Positions 32,861 through 41,930 are shown, counted from the first letter of the stretch. The stretch is DNA of 64,000 nucleotides from Crossiella cryophila (GCF_014204915.1 NZ_JACHMH010000001.1:5667501-5731500); one strand, 5' to 3'. Notes: a model not told the origin generated them from the letters alone. Made by a program: numbers and translations.

Positions 32861-35800
32861 TCAGCGGGTGCAGATCGCGGGGCTGGGCTGGTCCGGGTCG
32901 CGGAAGTCGCGGTCGAGGGACTCGCAGAGCGCGGTGATCGCGTTGGGGACGGAGATCCGCCAGAGGGTGATGGTGGTGTCGGAGCCGGTGATGGTGAGGG
33001 TGCTGCCGTCGGGGTGCCAGGACAGGGCGCGGACTTCCGGCTGATCGCTGTCCAGGGCGGCGAGATTGTCGCCGGTGGGCAGATCCCACAGGTCGACGGT
33101 GCGGTTGCCGCTCGGCATGGCCAGTTTTTGGCCGTCGGGGCTGAGGGCGAACCGGTAGTCGAGTTTGGGCGGCGCGGGTATTTCCGCGGTGCGGGTGCCG
33201 GTGCGCAGGTCCCACACGACGATGGTGCGGTCCGTGGTGGTGATCGCGAGGTGGTGGCCGCCGATGGAGAAGGTGGGGGATGACGCGCGTAGTGCGTCGA
33301 GGTGGCGGGTTTCGCCGGTGAGCAGATCGTGGACCTGGGGCGGAGTGTTGGTCCGGGTCAGGACCAGGTAACGGTTGTCAGGGGTGAAGCCGACGGAGTC
33401 GGCCGAGGTGGCCGGGAGGCCGGTGGCCACCAGAGTCTGATCCGCGACCCGGCGCACGGTGGTGGCACTGGCCGAGGCCGGAACCGCGACCTCGGCGACC
33501 AGCGTGCCGTCCGGGCTGAGCACCTGGCCAGGGCCGAGGCGGAGCGGCGACGCGGTGCCCAGCAGTGGGGTGCTGGTCGGCGGATCCAGGCGGCCGAGCT
33601 GCCAGGTGAGCTGATCGGTGCGTGTTCTCGCCCGCAGGGACTGACCGGTGCGCTCGAAGACCGGAGGCCACTGCCAGTCCAGGTTGTTGTTGGCGTACAA
33701 CGGAAGCCGGGTGCGGTCCCACAGCGACACCCCCGTGGCGGAGCTGGCCGCGAGCATCCGGCCCACCGGGTCGAAGGTGACCCGCTCGAAGTTGTCGTGC
33801 TGCCCGCCGATGGCGAGTCCGGTGGGCCGGTAGGGGCTGCGCAGGGTGAGTCGGCCGTCGTTGGCGATCACCGCCACGGTGTGCGGTTGTGCGGCGAAGG
33901 CGATGCCGCGGGGGAATCCGGGTGAGCCGGGGAGTTCGGCGATCAGTTCGCCGGTGTGCACCTGGTGGATCCGTACGGTGCCGTCCCGGGTCGCGGTCGC
34001 CAGGTACCGGCCGTCGCGGTGGAAGGCGACGGTGCTGACTGGGCCGAGATCGGGCAGGGCGTGCTGGATCGGCGCCGAGGTCAGTGCGTCCCACAGGGCC
34101 AGTTCGCCGTTCTCGGTGATGGTGGCCAGCCGGGTCCGGTCCGGGCTCAGGAGCAGGTCTTTGCTCCGCACCGGCAACGTGCTCACGTCCCTGCCGGTGT
34201 CGAGATCGTTGCGGATCGGTGCTCCACCAGGGGTGTGCAGCCACACCTGCCTGCCGTCCGCGGCGAGCGCGATTCCCTCGGTCTGGTACTGCCACGGGCG
34301 GTCCAACCCGGCGGATTTCCTGATCACCGGGTTCCATCGGCTGACCCAGGAACCTCGCCGGACCAGCAGGTCGCCGCCCGAGGGGAAGTAGTCGAGCACC
34401 AGGAGTTCGGGGTCGTTGTCCTCGATCATGCGGCGGCTGGCGGTGTCCCAGCGGACGTTGTCGGTCAGCACCTGGTCGCCTGTGGGACTGAAGGCGATCC
34501 TCCTGGTCTGTCGCAAGTTGAGGCGGGCGTGTTCCGGTGGGGTGTTGGCGAGTTTGAGCAGCAGGCCGCGGGATTGTTCGGTTTCGGCGGCGTCGTGGGC
34601 GGCCAGGGCGAGGCGGATGGCTTGGCCGGTGTCGGAGTTCAGGCGGAGTTGGGCTTCGGCGGTGAGTTGGCGGGAGGTGGCCAGGCGTTCCTGGTCGTAG
34701 GCCACGCTGGCGATGCCGGTGGCGGCGATCAGCAGCACGGCCAGGGCAGCGGCGAGTAGGCGGAGTTGCCTGGTGTGGCGGCGGGTTCGGCGTTGGTCGG
34801 CGTGTTCGGCGGACTGGCTCGCGGTCAGGAAGTCCTGTTCCCTGGTGCTGAGCAACGGGTTCTCCCGGGTGGTCCAGGACCGGGCCAGGGACAGGCGGGT
34901 GCCGCGGTAGAGGGTGCTGGGGTCGCGGGCGAGGCGATGCCATTCGGTGGCGGCCTCGCTGAGGGCGCGGTGCAGGCGCAGGCCCTCGCGGTCCTCGGTG
35001 AGCCAGGTGTGCAGGCGGGGCCAGGCCTGGAGCAGGGCCTCGTGGGTGATTTCCAGGCCGTGTTCGTCGGTGACCAGCAGGCGGGCCGTGGCGAAGTGTT
35101 CGACCACGGTGGCCAGGGTGGCGGCCTCGCCGTCGAGTTCGGTGTGCGGGATGCGGCGTTTGGTGTCCTCGGTGCCCTCGCCGGGGGCGGTGAGGCGGCG
35201 GAACAGCTGGCGGGTGGCCTGTCGCTGGGGTTCGGTGAGGGTGGTGAAGATGGCCTCGGCGGTGTTGGCCAGGGCATGGTCCAGGCCGCCGGTGGACTCG
35301 AAACCGGCCAGGGTCAGGGTGTTGCCGCGGCGGCGGCGCCAGGTTTCCAGCAGGGCGTGCGAGAGCAGTGGCAGGGCGCCGGGGCCGGTGGTGGCGACCA
35401 GGTGGGTGAGCAGGGCGCTCTCCACCGCGCAACCGGCGTGCCGGGCGGGGCCGGTGATGGCCCGGCGGAGTTCCTCCGGGGTCATCGGGCCGACGGTGAA
35501 CACGTTGTCGCGCAGCAGGTCGGCCAGTTGCGGGGTGCCCGCGCAGTGCGGGTAGAAGTCGGCGCGGATGCCCAGGATGACCCGGCACTGGCTGCGCTCG
35601 GACTCGGCGGTGGCGCACAGGGTGGCGATGAACCCGGCGCGCTCGGACTCCTCCAGGCCGCTGGTGAAGAGTTCCTCGAACTGGTCCACGATCAGCACCA
35701 CCTCGCCCTCGCCCGCGACCTGGCGGGTCAGGCGGTACAGCGCGCGGGGGTCGGTGCGGAGTTCGTCCCGGATCGAGCCGGGGGACAGGCCGAGCGGGGT

Positions 35801-36343
35801 GGCCAGGGCCAGCGCGCATTCCTCCCACGGGTCCGCGCCCGGGGTGAACAGGATCGGGCGGGCGGACAGGCGGGGGAGCAGGCCGGCGCGCAGCAGGGAG
35901 GACTTGCCAGCGCCGGAGGCGCCGAACACGGCGAGCAGGCGGTGGTCGGCCAGCCGGGCGCACAGGTCGGTGATGAGGCGGTCGCGGCCGAAGAACCGGT
36001 CGGCGTCGGCCACACCGAAGGCGGCCAGGCCCACGTAGGGGGCGGTGGCCTCGGTCTCGGGTTCGGGTGGCGGGCCGGCGAGCTGGGCGGTGAGGCGGCG
36101 CCAGCGGGGTTCCCAGTCGGCGGGGGTGCCGCCGCAGGCCCGGACGTAGGCCAGGGTGACCGCGAGGCTGGGCAGCTTCGCGCCGCTGGCCGCGTCGGCC
36201 AGGGTGGTGGCGGAGTAGTGCGCCGTCCCGGCCAGTGCGCGGTAGGACGGGCTGCCCGCGGCCGCGCGCAGCCGCCGCAGTGCCAGGGCGAACTCGACCA
36301 GGGGCGAGCCGTTGGCTTCGAGGGGTTTCTCCGCACGGGGCAT
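32861..36343 (-). CDS. HTH-nSTAND NTPase-WD40 regulator
   Basis: The 1160-residue protein begins with an XRE-like domain (about 15-75; LALRRLRAAAGSPSYRALAG). The nSTAND NTPase follows, with P-loop GASGAGKSS (about 137) and Walker B VLIVDQFEEL (about 214). A winged-helix-like region (ALPLLSHALLETWRRR, ITHEALLQAWPRL), one membrane-type helix (LRLLAAALAVLLIAATGIAS, about 527) and a WD40 propeller to the end (VSTVAFHRDGRYLATATRDG, LSWHPDGSTLTI) complete it. STAND proteins switch by ATP-driven oligomerisation; their ligands and outputs in actinomycetes are mostly unknown. Start taken at ATG 36343; GTG 36391 is possible. Its 3' end almost touches that of the HTH/pseudo-glycosidase gene. An inverted repeat lies just upstream. 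Confidence 0.85.
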   Translation of the reverse strand: MPRAEKPLEANGSPLVEFALALRRLRAAAGSPSYRALAGTAHYSATTLADAASGAKLPSLAVTLAYVRACGGTPADWEPRWRRLTAQLAGPPPEPETEATAPYVGLAAFGVADADRFFGRDRLITDLCARLADHRLLAVFGASGAGKSSLLRAGLLPRLSARPILFTPGADPWEECALALATPLGLSPGSIRDELRTDPRALYRLTRQVAGEGEVVLIVDQFEELFTSGLEESERAGFIATLCATAESERSQCRVILGIRADFYPHCAGTPQLADLLRDNVFTVGPMTPEELRRAITGPARHAGCAVESALLTHLVATTGPGALPLLSHALLETWRRRRGNTLTLAGFESTGGLDHALANTAEAIFTTLTEPQRQATRQLFRRLTAPGEGTEDTKRRIPHTELDGEAATLATVVEHFATARLLVTDEHGLEITHEALLQAWPRLHTWLTEDREGLRLHRALSEAATEWHRLARDPSTLYRGTRLSLARSWTTRENPLLSTREQDFLTASQSAEHADQRRTRRHTRQLRLLAAALAVLLIAATGIASVAYDQERLATSRQLTAEAQLRLNSDTGQAIRLALAAHDAAETEQSRGLLLKLANTPPEHARLNLRQTRRIAFSPTGDQVLTDNVRWDTASRRMIEDNDPELLVLDYFPSGGDLLVRRGSWVSRWNPVIRKSAGLDRPWQYQTEGIALAADGRQVWLHTPGGAPIRNDLDTGRDVSTLPVRSKDLLLSPDRTRLATITENGELALWDALTSAPIQHALPDLGPVSTVAFHRDGRYLATATRDGTVRIHQVHTGELIAELPGSPGFPRGIAFAAQPHTVAVIANDGRLTLRSPYRPTGLAIGGQHDNFERVTFDPVGRMLAASSATGVSLWDRTRLPLYANNNLDWQWPPVFERTGQSLRARTRTDQLTWQLGRLDPPTSTPLLGTASPLRLGPGQVLSPDGTLVAEVAVPASASATTVRRVADQTLVATGLPATSADSVGFTPDNRYLVLTRTNTPPQVHDLLTGETRHLDALRASSPTFSIGGHHLAITTTDRTIVVWDLRTGTRTAEIPAPPKLDYRFALSPDGQKLAMPSGNRTVDLWDLPTGDNLAALDSDQPEVRALSWHPDGSTLTITGSDTTITLWRISVPNAITALCESLDRDFRDPDQPSPAICTR

Positions 36344-36363
36344 GTCACCGGATTGTCCGGAGC

Positions 36364-36402
36364 CGGGTTGTCCGGCGCCGAGGAACCGCACCGGACAACC
36401 CG
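36364..36402. promoter_or_regulatory. 12-bp inverted repeat upstream of the nSTAND-WD40 gene
   Basis: CGGGTTGTCCGG (36364-36375) and its exact complement CCGGACAACCCG (36391-36402) are 15 bases apart; a further half site ATTGTCCGG lies at 36352-36360. Placed 20-60 bases before the start at 36343, the sites look like an operator, perhaps for the gene's own HTH. They could instead form a weak terminator for the NmrA-like gene. Confidence 0.6.
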
Positions 36403-36411
36403 AATTCCGTA

Positions 36412-37275
36412 CTACAGCACCGTGCGCAGGAACTCCGCGAGGGTGGTGCTGGGGCGGCCGGTCAGCCGAGGGACGTGGTGGGTGAACACGTCGGCCCAGC
36501 CCTCGACCGTGCTCTGCCAGAACAGCTCGCCCGCGCGCAGGGCGTCCGGGTTGTCCCTGGCGGGCGCGGGCAGGCGGGCGGCGAAGGACTCCAGGGGCTC
36601 GTCGACGGTCGGGTCGTGGCGGACCGGGCGGCCGGTGGCCTCGGCCAGGGCGGCGGCGATGCCCGCGTGGTCCAGGGGTTGCGGGCCGGTGAGGTCGAGG
36701 ATCTGGCCGTCGTGGCCGCCCTTGGCCAGCACGGCGGCGCCGGCGGCGGCCAGGTCGTCGCGGGTGACGTAGGCGGCGTGGCCGGAGCCCAGGGTGCCGG
36801 GCAGGACGCCGGTCTTGGCGGCCTCGCGCAGCGGCAGCAGGAGCTGGAGCATGTCCATGTAGATGCCGTTGCGCAGCAGGGTGAACGGCAGGCCGGAGTC
36901 GAGCAGCAGCCGTTCGGTCTCGCGGTGCTCGAACAGGATCGGGCTGGCGTTGCCCGGCTCGCCCGCGCGGATCATCGAGGTGTACAGGAAACCGCCGACC
37001 CCGGCCTGCTTGGCGGCGGTGATCGCGTTGGCGTGCTGGGCGGTGCGGCGGCCGACCGCGTCGGTGGCGATGACCAGCACCCGCTCGGCGCCCGCGAAGT
37101 GCGGCAGCAGGGATACCGGCTGGTCCAGGTCGCCGTAGCGGGCCTGGACACCCAGGTCGGCGAGCTTGTCCGGGGTGCGGGACAAGGCGATGATCTTGCC
37201 AGCGTCCACGTGCTCGCGCAGGTGGGTGACGATGCGGCGGCCGAGCTGGCCGGAGGCGCCGGTGACGACGTGCAT
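36412..37275 (-). CDS. NmrA-like NAD(P)-binding reductase
   Basis: The 287-residue Rossmann protein begins MHVVTGASGQLGRRIVTHL, with TGASGQLG as the nucleotide-binding loop. It shows SRTPDKLADL for cofactor recognition and VIATDAVGRRTAQHANAITA, typical of the QorB/NmrA-type group of quinone reductases and redox sensors. No classical YxxxK pair is seen. The ATG at 37275 is preceded by AGGGAA, which lies in one arm of a strong inverted repeat, so translation may be controlled by RNA folding or the site may be an operator. It lies between the FAD oxidoreductase and the nSTAND-WD40 gene, same strand. Confidence 0.85.
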   Translation of the reverse strand: MHVVTGASGQLGRRIVTHLREHVDAGKIIALSRTPDKLADLGVQARYGDLDQPVSLLPHFAGAERVLVIATDAVGRRTAQHANAITAAKQAGVGGFLYTSMIRAGEPGNASPILFEHRETERLLLDSGLPFTLLRNGIYMDMLQLLLPLREAAKTGVLPGTLGSGHAAYVTRDDLAAAGAAVLAKGGHDGQILDLTGPQPLDHAGIAAALAEATGRPVRHDPTVDEPLESFAARLPAPARDNPDALRAGELFWQSTVEGWADVFTHHVPRLTGRPSTTLAEFLRTVL

Positions 37276-37276
37276 G

Positions 37277-37323
37277 GCTGGTTCCCTCTCGCTGATGTGC
37301 TGATCAATCGAGAGGGAACCAGC
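37277..37323 (-). promoter_or_regulatory. 15-bp inverted repeat covering the ribosome site of the NmrA-like gene
   Basis: 37277-37291 and 37309-37323 are perfect complements over 15 bp with a 17-base spacer. The arm next to the ATG includes the AGGGA ribosome site. It is either an operator for a repressor or an mRNA hairpin that masks translation. Confidence 0.75.
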
Positions 37324-37367
37324 GTTGCGGTCAGCCGGTAAGAAGGCACATTGATGTGCCTGCCTCG

Positions 37368-40043
37368 CTAGGCGTTGAGCCTGCGGGACACCAGCTGCCC
37401 GTCGCCGCGGCGGATGCCGGCCACCAGCACGCCGTCGGTGCCCGCACTGGCGGCCACCGGGCCGGTCAGCGCGCCACCCAGGTCCTGCCAGGCCGTCCAG
37501 CTGCCGCCGTCGAGGTGGCTGCCGAACAGGCGGCCGTCGCGGTCCAGGCCGAGCAGCCAGGAACCGGCGCCGGTCAGGCCGACGGTCGGGTCCAGGCGCG
37601 GGCCGGTGGGCAGGGCGCGCCAGGGCTGCCAGCGCACCGCCAGTTCGCCGGTCAGCTCGATCGCCTCGAAGGCCCGGCCCGCCGGGTCCAGCACCAGTGC
37701 CCTGACCACGCCGTGCGGATCGCGGAAGGCCAGCGGGTGACTGCCGGGCTGGGCGCCCAGGTCCTGCCAGGCCGTCCAGCCGCTGGCGCCGCCGGGGCCG
37801 GTCTGCGCGCTCCACCGCACGTACCCGGTGAGCCCGGTGGCGAGCACCACGAGCTGGTCGCTGCCGTGGAAACTGCGTCCGCACACACTCGGCGGACCGC
37901 CCAGCCGACCCGACCCCACCTGCATCAGTCCGGCCCACGGGCCGCCCGGCCAGTGCGCCCAGGCCTGCATCAGCTTGCGCTGGCGCTGGAAATCCCCGCG
38001 GGCGAACAACTCCAGCCTGCCGTCGGTGTGCGCCGCGCCCACCGGATCGCCGTCGATCCCTTCCCCGCCAAGGTGTTCCCAGCGGGGGAAGCCGCCGTCG
38101 GCCTCCTGGCGGCTGCGCAGCACCCGGCCGGTGGCGTCGGCGGCCAGGATCTCCAGCCGCCGCGCCCCGGCGAGTACCACCACCCTGGCCTGGGCGCCGA
38201 TCGGCTCCGGCCGGACCGGCCGCCAGCCGCCGCCGATGGTGTTGGTGCTGTGCAGGATCCGGCGTTCGTCGGCGACGAAGACCTGGTTGCCGGCCAGCGC
38301 GGGTGGGCCGCCCGCGCGGATGCCGCCGTCCGTCCACTGTGTCCAGTCGACAGGGCGGTCGATCTCCAGGCCGCGGCGGCGGGTGAAGGCGGTGCTGAAG
38401 GTGGTGGACTCGCCCTCGGCGGTGGCGAGTTCGCGCCGCCAGCCGGTCAGCGCGCCGCCGAACAGCTGGGTGACGGCCGCGCTGTCGAGTTCGTTGAGCT
38501 GGCCCCAGTGCAGCCGTCCGCCGTGCCGGATCGCGAGTTCGTGCAACAGGGTCAGCGCCATCCGGTTGCCGCGCAGCCCGCGCAGCATGGCCACCTCGAT
38601 CGCGCAGGACCGCTCGAACGGGGCCGGGGCCAGTAGCGAGGTGCTGCCACGCAGGAACCGCAGCGAGACGTACCCGCCGAGCGCGATCCCGTGCGCCCGC
38701 AGGGTTTCGAACACACCCAGCACCCCGTCCACCCGGGCGGTCAGGTCGGCGTCGGCGGGGAAGAAGAGTTCGGCGAAGTCCATCCGGAAGCAGTCGGAGT
38801 CGTAGTCGAAGAAGTCGCCGACCTCCCACCGGGTGCCGTGCACCAGCCAGGGCTGGTTGTCCGAGGGCCGCCGGGACGGTTTGAGCGCGTCGGTCACCGC
38901 CGAGGTGGCCACCTCCACCAGCTGCGGCAGGCCGAGGGTGGTGGTCAGGTTCAGCAGATCGGAGAGCACATCGCCCAGGCGGCGGTCGGTGGGCAGGCCG
39001 AGGAGTTTGGCCACATCGGCCAGCAGCGGCGGCAACTCCCTGGCGCACAAGGCCTGCCCGATCTCCGGCGGCAGCGGCGAGCGGGAACGTTCGTCGAGCA
39101 CCGGGGTGCTGGCCTGATCGCCCAGCCCGAAGGCGCGGCCTGCCACCGGGAGTTCGGTGCGTGGCAGTGATTTCCGTTGGCTCACCAGGCATTTGCGGTC
39201 GCCGTCGGCCTGGGTGACCGGGTTGATCAGGACCTCCAGGAACTCGTCCCCGGCCACCGCCTGCTCGATCCGCGCGCCCAGCCCGGGGGCCAGTCCCCGC
39301 CAGGTGGTCGGCCACCGGTGCTCGACCAGTGCCACCTCGGTCTCGTCGTGCACGGCCAGCACCGCGGTGTGCACGATGCCGAAGCGGCCCAGCGACAGCA
39401 CCGCCGCGTCCAGGGCCGCGTCACCGCGGAGTTCCCGCACGGTGGCGCCCGGCGGCAGCTCACCCTCGGCGATCAGGTTGTCCCGCAACAGGTTGACCTC
39501 CACCACGGCGGTGCGCTGCACCAGCGTGAGCTGCCCGCCGGAGCCGACCAGCAGCAGTGCGTGCAGGTAGTCGCCGATGGCCGGGCGGGCCGCGTCCCCG
39601 CCGTGTGTGCCGGTGCCCACCGCCCCGGCCAGGCTCTGCCCGCCCGAACCACCCAGCGTCGGCATGGTCCACCGCCTGCCGCGGGACAACCCCGCCGGCA
39701 GGCCGGGCCTGCCGTCCGGACGGGGTATGCCGTCCAGGGCCAGGCACAGGTTGCGGATGGTGATGCCCCCGCCCACCGCCACCAGCAGCCGATCCGCCGG
39801 TCCCGGCTGGGTGATGGCGGCCTGCACCGCCGCTGGGAACCCGGACAGCGCCTCGGTGCGCACCATCACCCCCTCGCAGTGCGCGGGCGCGGAATAGGCC
39901 CAGGCCGAGCCGACCGCGTGCACCGGCAACCCGGCCGCCTCCGCCTCCCGCACCACCTGGCACAGCTCGGCCAGGCTCTTCGGCGTGGCGAACTCGGCCA
40001 CCGGGGCCTCGATGTTCTGGGTCCAGTTCTGGAACGTGTCCAT
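37368..40043 (-). CDS. FAD-linked oxidoreductase (aldonolactone oxidase-like) fused to a propeller-like domain
   Basis: The 891-residue protein has a VAO/PCMH-type FAD domain (about 1-210; ATPKSLAELCQVVREAEAAG, GGGITIRNL, TLGGSGGQSLAGAVGTGTHG). A substrate domain like that of D-arabinono/L-gulono-1,4-lactone oxidases follows (about 210-520; FFPADADLTARVDGVLGVFE, HWGQLNELD). The last 350 residues are repeats rich in Trp (WTAWQDLGGALTGPVAAS, GWTAWQDLGAQPGSHPLA), like PLL/DUF346 seven-bladed lectin-type propellers. Ordinary aldonolactone oxidases are about 420-450 residues, so the propeller is an added sugar- or surface-binding part. No signal peptide is seen. GGGGGA precedes the ATG at 40043. 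Confidence 0.85.
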   Translation of the reverse strand: MDTFQNWTQNIEAPVAEFATPKSLAELCQVVREAEAAGLPVHAVGSAWAYSAPAHCEGVMVRTEALSGFPAAVQAAITQPGPADRLLVAVGGGITIRNLCLALDGIPRPDGRPGLPAGLSRGRRWTMPTLGGSGGQSLAGAVGTGTHGGDAARPAIGDYLHALLLVGSGGQLTLVQRTAVVEVNLLRDNLIAEGELPPGATVRELRGDAALDAAVLSLGRFGIVHTAVLAVHDETEVALVEHRWPTTWRGLAPGLGARIEQAVAGDEFLEVLINPVTQADGDRKCLVSQRKSLPRTELPVAGRAFGLGDQASTPVLDERSRSPLPPEIGQALCARELPPLLADVAKLLGLPTDRRLGDVLSDLLNLTTTLGLPQLVEVATSAVTDALKPSRRPSDNQPWLVHGTRWEVGDFFDYDSDCFRMDFAELFFPADADLTARVDGVLGVFETLRAHGIALGGYVSLRFLRGSTSLLAPAPFERSCAIEVAMLRGLRGNRMALTLLHELAIRHGGRLHWGQLNELDSAAVTQLFGGALTGWRRELATAEGESTTFSTAFTRRRGLEIDRPVDWTQWTDGGIRAGGPPALAGNQVFVADERRILHSTNTIGGGWRPVRPEPIGAQARVVVLAGARRLEILAADATGRVLRSRQEADGGFPRWEHLGGEGIDGDPVGAAHTDGRLELFARGDFQRQRKLMQAWAHWPGGPWAGLMQVGSGRLGGPPSVCGRSFHGSDQLVVLATGLTGYVRWSAQTGPGGASGWTAWQDLGAQPGSHPLAFRDPHGVVRALVLDPAGRAFEAIELTGELAVRWQPWRALPTGPRLDPTVGLTGAGSWLLGLDRDGRLFGSHLDGGSWTAWQDLGGALTGPVAASAGTDGVLVAGIRRGDGQLVSRRLNA

Positions 40044-40215
40044 ACAGACGATCCCCCTCGTCAGTCCTCCCCGCGTGCACCCTTTCGAGGCGCATGCGAG
40101 CTGACAAGTCCCTTCCGGGCAGACCTGGGGGCACCCTCGTGCTGCCACCCGCCCGCCGGGGGCCACGGGGCAGGGCCTACCTTGTCATGATCGTGTGAAG
40201 CTGGAGGGTGGCCCG

Positions 40216-40686
40216 ATGGGGGACAACGAGTTCGGCGCGCTGTGGGAGCGCTCAACAGGCGAGCAGATGCTGGTGGCCATGGCCGATGGCCGGGCCCCGC
40301 TGCCCAGGCACGCGGTGCCGATCGGGCTGAGCCTGCGCGAGGTGGTGCGCGGCCGGGTCACGCTGCGCTGGAAGCCGACCGAGGACGCCTGCAACTCCGC
40401 CGGTCAGGTGCACGGCGGCTACCTGGCCATGGTCCTGGACGACGCGGGCGCGATGTCCTGCGTGACGCTGACCGACCGGTACCGGCCGATGCTGACCATG
40501 AGCCTGCACATCGACTACCTGCGGCCGGTGCTGGCCGGGGTGGAGTACGTGGCCACCGGCGTGGTCGTGCACCCGGGCAAGCGGCGGATGCTGGCCGACG
40601 CGGAGATCACCGACGCCCAGGGCCGCCGGGTCGCGCGCGCCAGCGGCAGCTTCACCCCAAACCTGAGCTACAACGGCAACGCCTAA
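40216..40686 (+). CDS. PaaI-type hotdog thioesterase
   Basis: The 156-residue hotdog protein resembles PaaI/YbgC-type acyl-CoA thioesterases. It has the conserved N-S-A-G-Q-V-H-G-G segment (ACNSAGQVHGGYLAMVLDD) with its catalytic Asn/His/Gly and Asp, then MSLHIDYLRPVLAGVEYVAT. It probably hydrolyses acyl- or aroyl-CoA, exact substrate unknown. I chose the ATG at 40216 with GGAGG in place. A GTG at 40195 could be used on a leaderless transcript, since TACCTT lies about 10 bases before it. The gene converges with the small catalase gene across repeat array C. Confidence 0.85.
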   Translation: MGDNEFGALWERSTGEQMLVAMADGRAPLPRHAVPIGLSLREVVRGRVTLRWKPTEDACNSAGQVHGGYLAMVLDDAGAMSCVTLTDRYRPMLTMSLHIDYLRPVLAGVEYVATGVVVHPGKRRMLADAEITDAQGRRVARASGSFTPNLSYNGNA

Positions 40687-40698
40687 CCACCCCACACC

Positions 40699-40841
40699 GT
40701 GTTGGCCGTTCTCGTACGGTGTGTTGGCCGAACTGGACGGTGTGTTGGCCGTTGTGGTCGGTGTGTTGGCCGGAGGGTGTACCAGTTCGGCCAACACCGG
40801 GTACGAGAACGGCCAAGACTGGGTACGAGAACGGCCAACAC
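40699..40841. repeat. 21-22-bp periodic opposed repeat array, copy C
   Basis: Four cores GTGTTGGCCG at 40699, 40721, 40742 and 40763 (steps 22, 21, 21) are followed by three of the inverse core at 40788, 40810 (one change) and 40832 (steps 22, 22). Linkers again carry GTACGAGAA. Like arrays A and B it fills a convergent intergenic gap and is the only structure there that could stop transcription. Confidence 0.9.
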
Positions 40842-40899
40842 GCGGGTTGGGGATGGACGCCGCGCGGCGGCCCCTGCGCCACCGCGCGGCGTCCTGGTC

Positions 40900-41838
40900 T
40901 CAGCCGCCGTGGCTGCGGCGGGCGAAGGATTCGGCGTAGGCCCGGGTGCGGAAGGCCAGCACCGGGTCGTCGGACAGGTCGATGCCGGGGGTCACGCGGG
41001 TGGGGTCGAAGACCTGGCCCGCCCAGTGCTCCTGGTCGGCGGAGGTCGCGGTGATGTCCAGGTGTCCCACCGCGATCTCGGTCCGCTCGGCCGGCCAGGC
41101 CTTGGTGCAGTCGTTGGTCGGGTCGCCGTCCTCACCGAGCTGCACGTGCAGGGTGAACCGGACCGGGCCGTCCAGCAGGCGCTGGGTCAGCTCGTCGGTC
41201 AGGTACTCCGGGGTCTGGTGGCCCGCGTCCTCGGGGGACAGCTCCTGCAGGCCCGCGGCCGGCTCCCAGCGGTAGCGCACGTACCGGGACTCGCCTGCGG
41301 CGTTGGTCCAGCGGAAGGCGTGGATGGCCCAGTACTTCGCGGTGCCGTAGCTGACCGGGATGGGCATCGCGCCGGCCGCGGTGAAGCCGGGGATCGCCTC
41401 CGGGTTGTCCTTGATGTAGGCGCCCAGCAGCGCCGGGTCGTTCTGCCCGGTGTGCGGGTCCTTCTTCAGCGCGCCCAGCAGCTTGACGAAGTGCTCCGGG
41501 GTGGAGACCACGAACACCGGCAGGTTCACCGCGACCAGGTCGGTGTCCACGCCGTGCCCGAGGTGGAACTTCACCGCGATGCCGCGGCCGGAGCGACGGC
41601 CGTCCGGGCTGTGCGGGTTGCCCTCGGAGTTGGAGAAGCGAACGGTGGCCGGGACCGGCTCCTGCTGCAGGTGGGCTGCGGTGGTCAGTTCGGCGGCGGC
41701 GCCGGTGGGGGTGAAGGTGGCGTCGAAGCAGACCCCGCGGGCGTGCGCCCTGCGGTACCCGGGGTGGGTGCCGGAGACCTGTTCCATGCCGTCAACGGCG
41801 TCGACAGCAAGGTCGTGCGTGGTGGGAGAGCTGGTCAT
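40900..41838 (-). CDS. Small heme catalase (SrpA-like)
   Basis: The 312-residue protein belongs to the short catalase-related family. The distal His lies in RRAHARGVCF, the Asn in VRFSNSEGNP, and the proximal heme-ligand Tyr in the C-terminal RTRAYAESFARR. It is much shorter than true catalases (about 480 residues). Relatives act as catalases or peroxidases, sometimes in secondary metabolism. I place the start at the ATG 41838; an in-frame ATG at 41862 has no better ribosome site. The 5' end is divergent from the tetR gene, with about 130 bp between starts containing the double operator, so TetR might affect it too. Confidence 0.82.
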   Translation of the reverse strand: MTSSPTTHDLAVDAVDGMEQVSGTHPGYRRAHARGVCFDATFTPTGAAAELTTAAHLQQEPVPATVRFSNSEGNPHSPDGRRSGRGIAVKFHLGHGVDTDLVAVNLPVFVVSTPEHFVKLLGALKKDPHTGQNDPALLGAYIKDNPEAIPGFTAAGAMPIPVSYGTAKYWAIHAFRWTNAAGESRYVRYRWEPAAGLQELSPEDAGHQTPEYLTDELTQRLLDGPVRFTLHVQLGEDGDPTNDCTKAWPAERTEIAVGHLDITATSADQEHWAGQVFDPTRVTPGIDLSDDPVLAFRTRAYAESFARRSHGG

Positions 41839-41930
41839 AGTCGCAGCGTAAGCGCTTTCCAACCGGGGGATGTCCTACAAAACGCCGAGCTGGGTTCAGC
41901 ATCCTGGAAGACATCGTGGGCTTGCTCACG

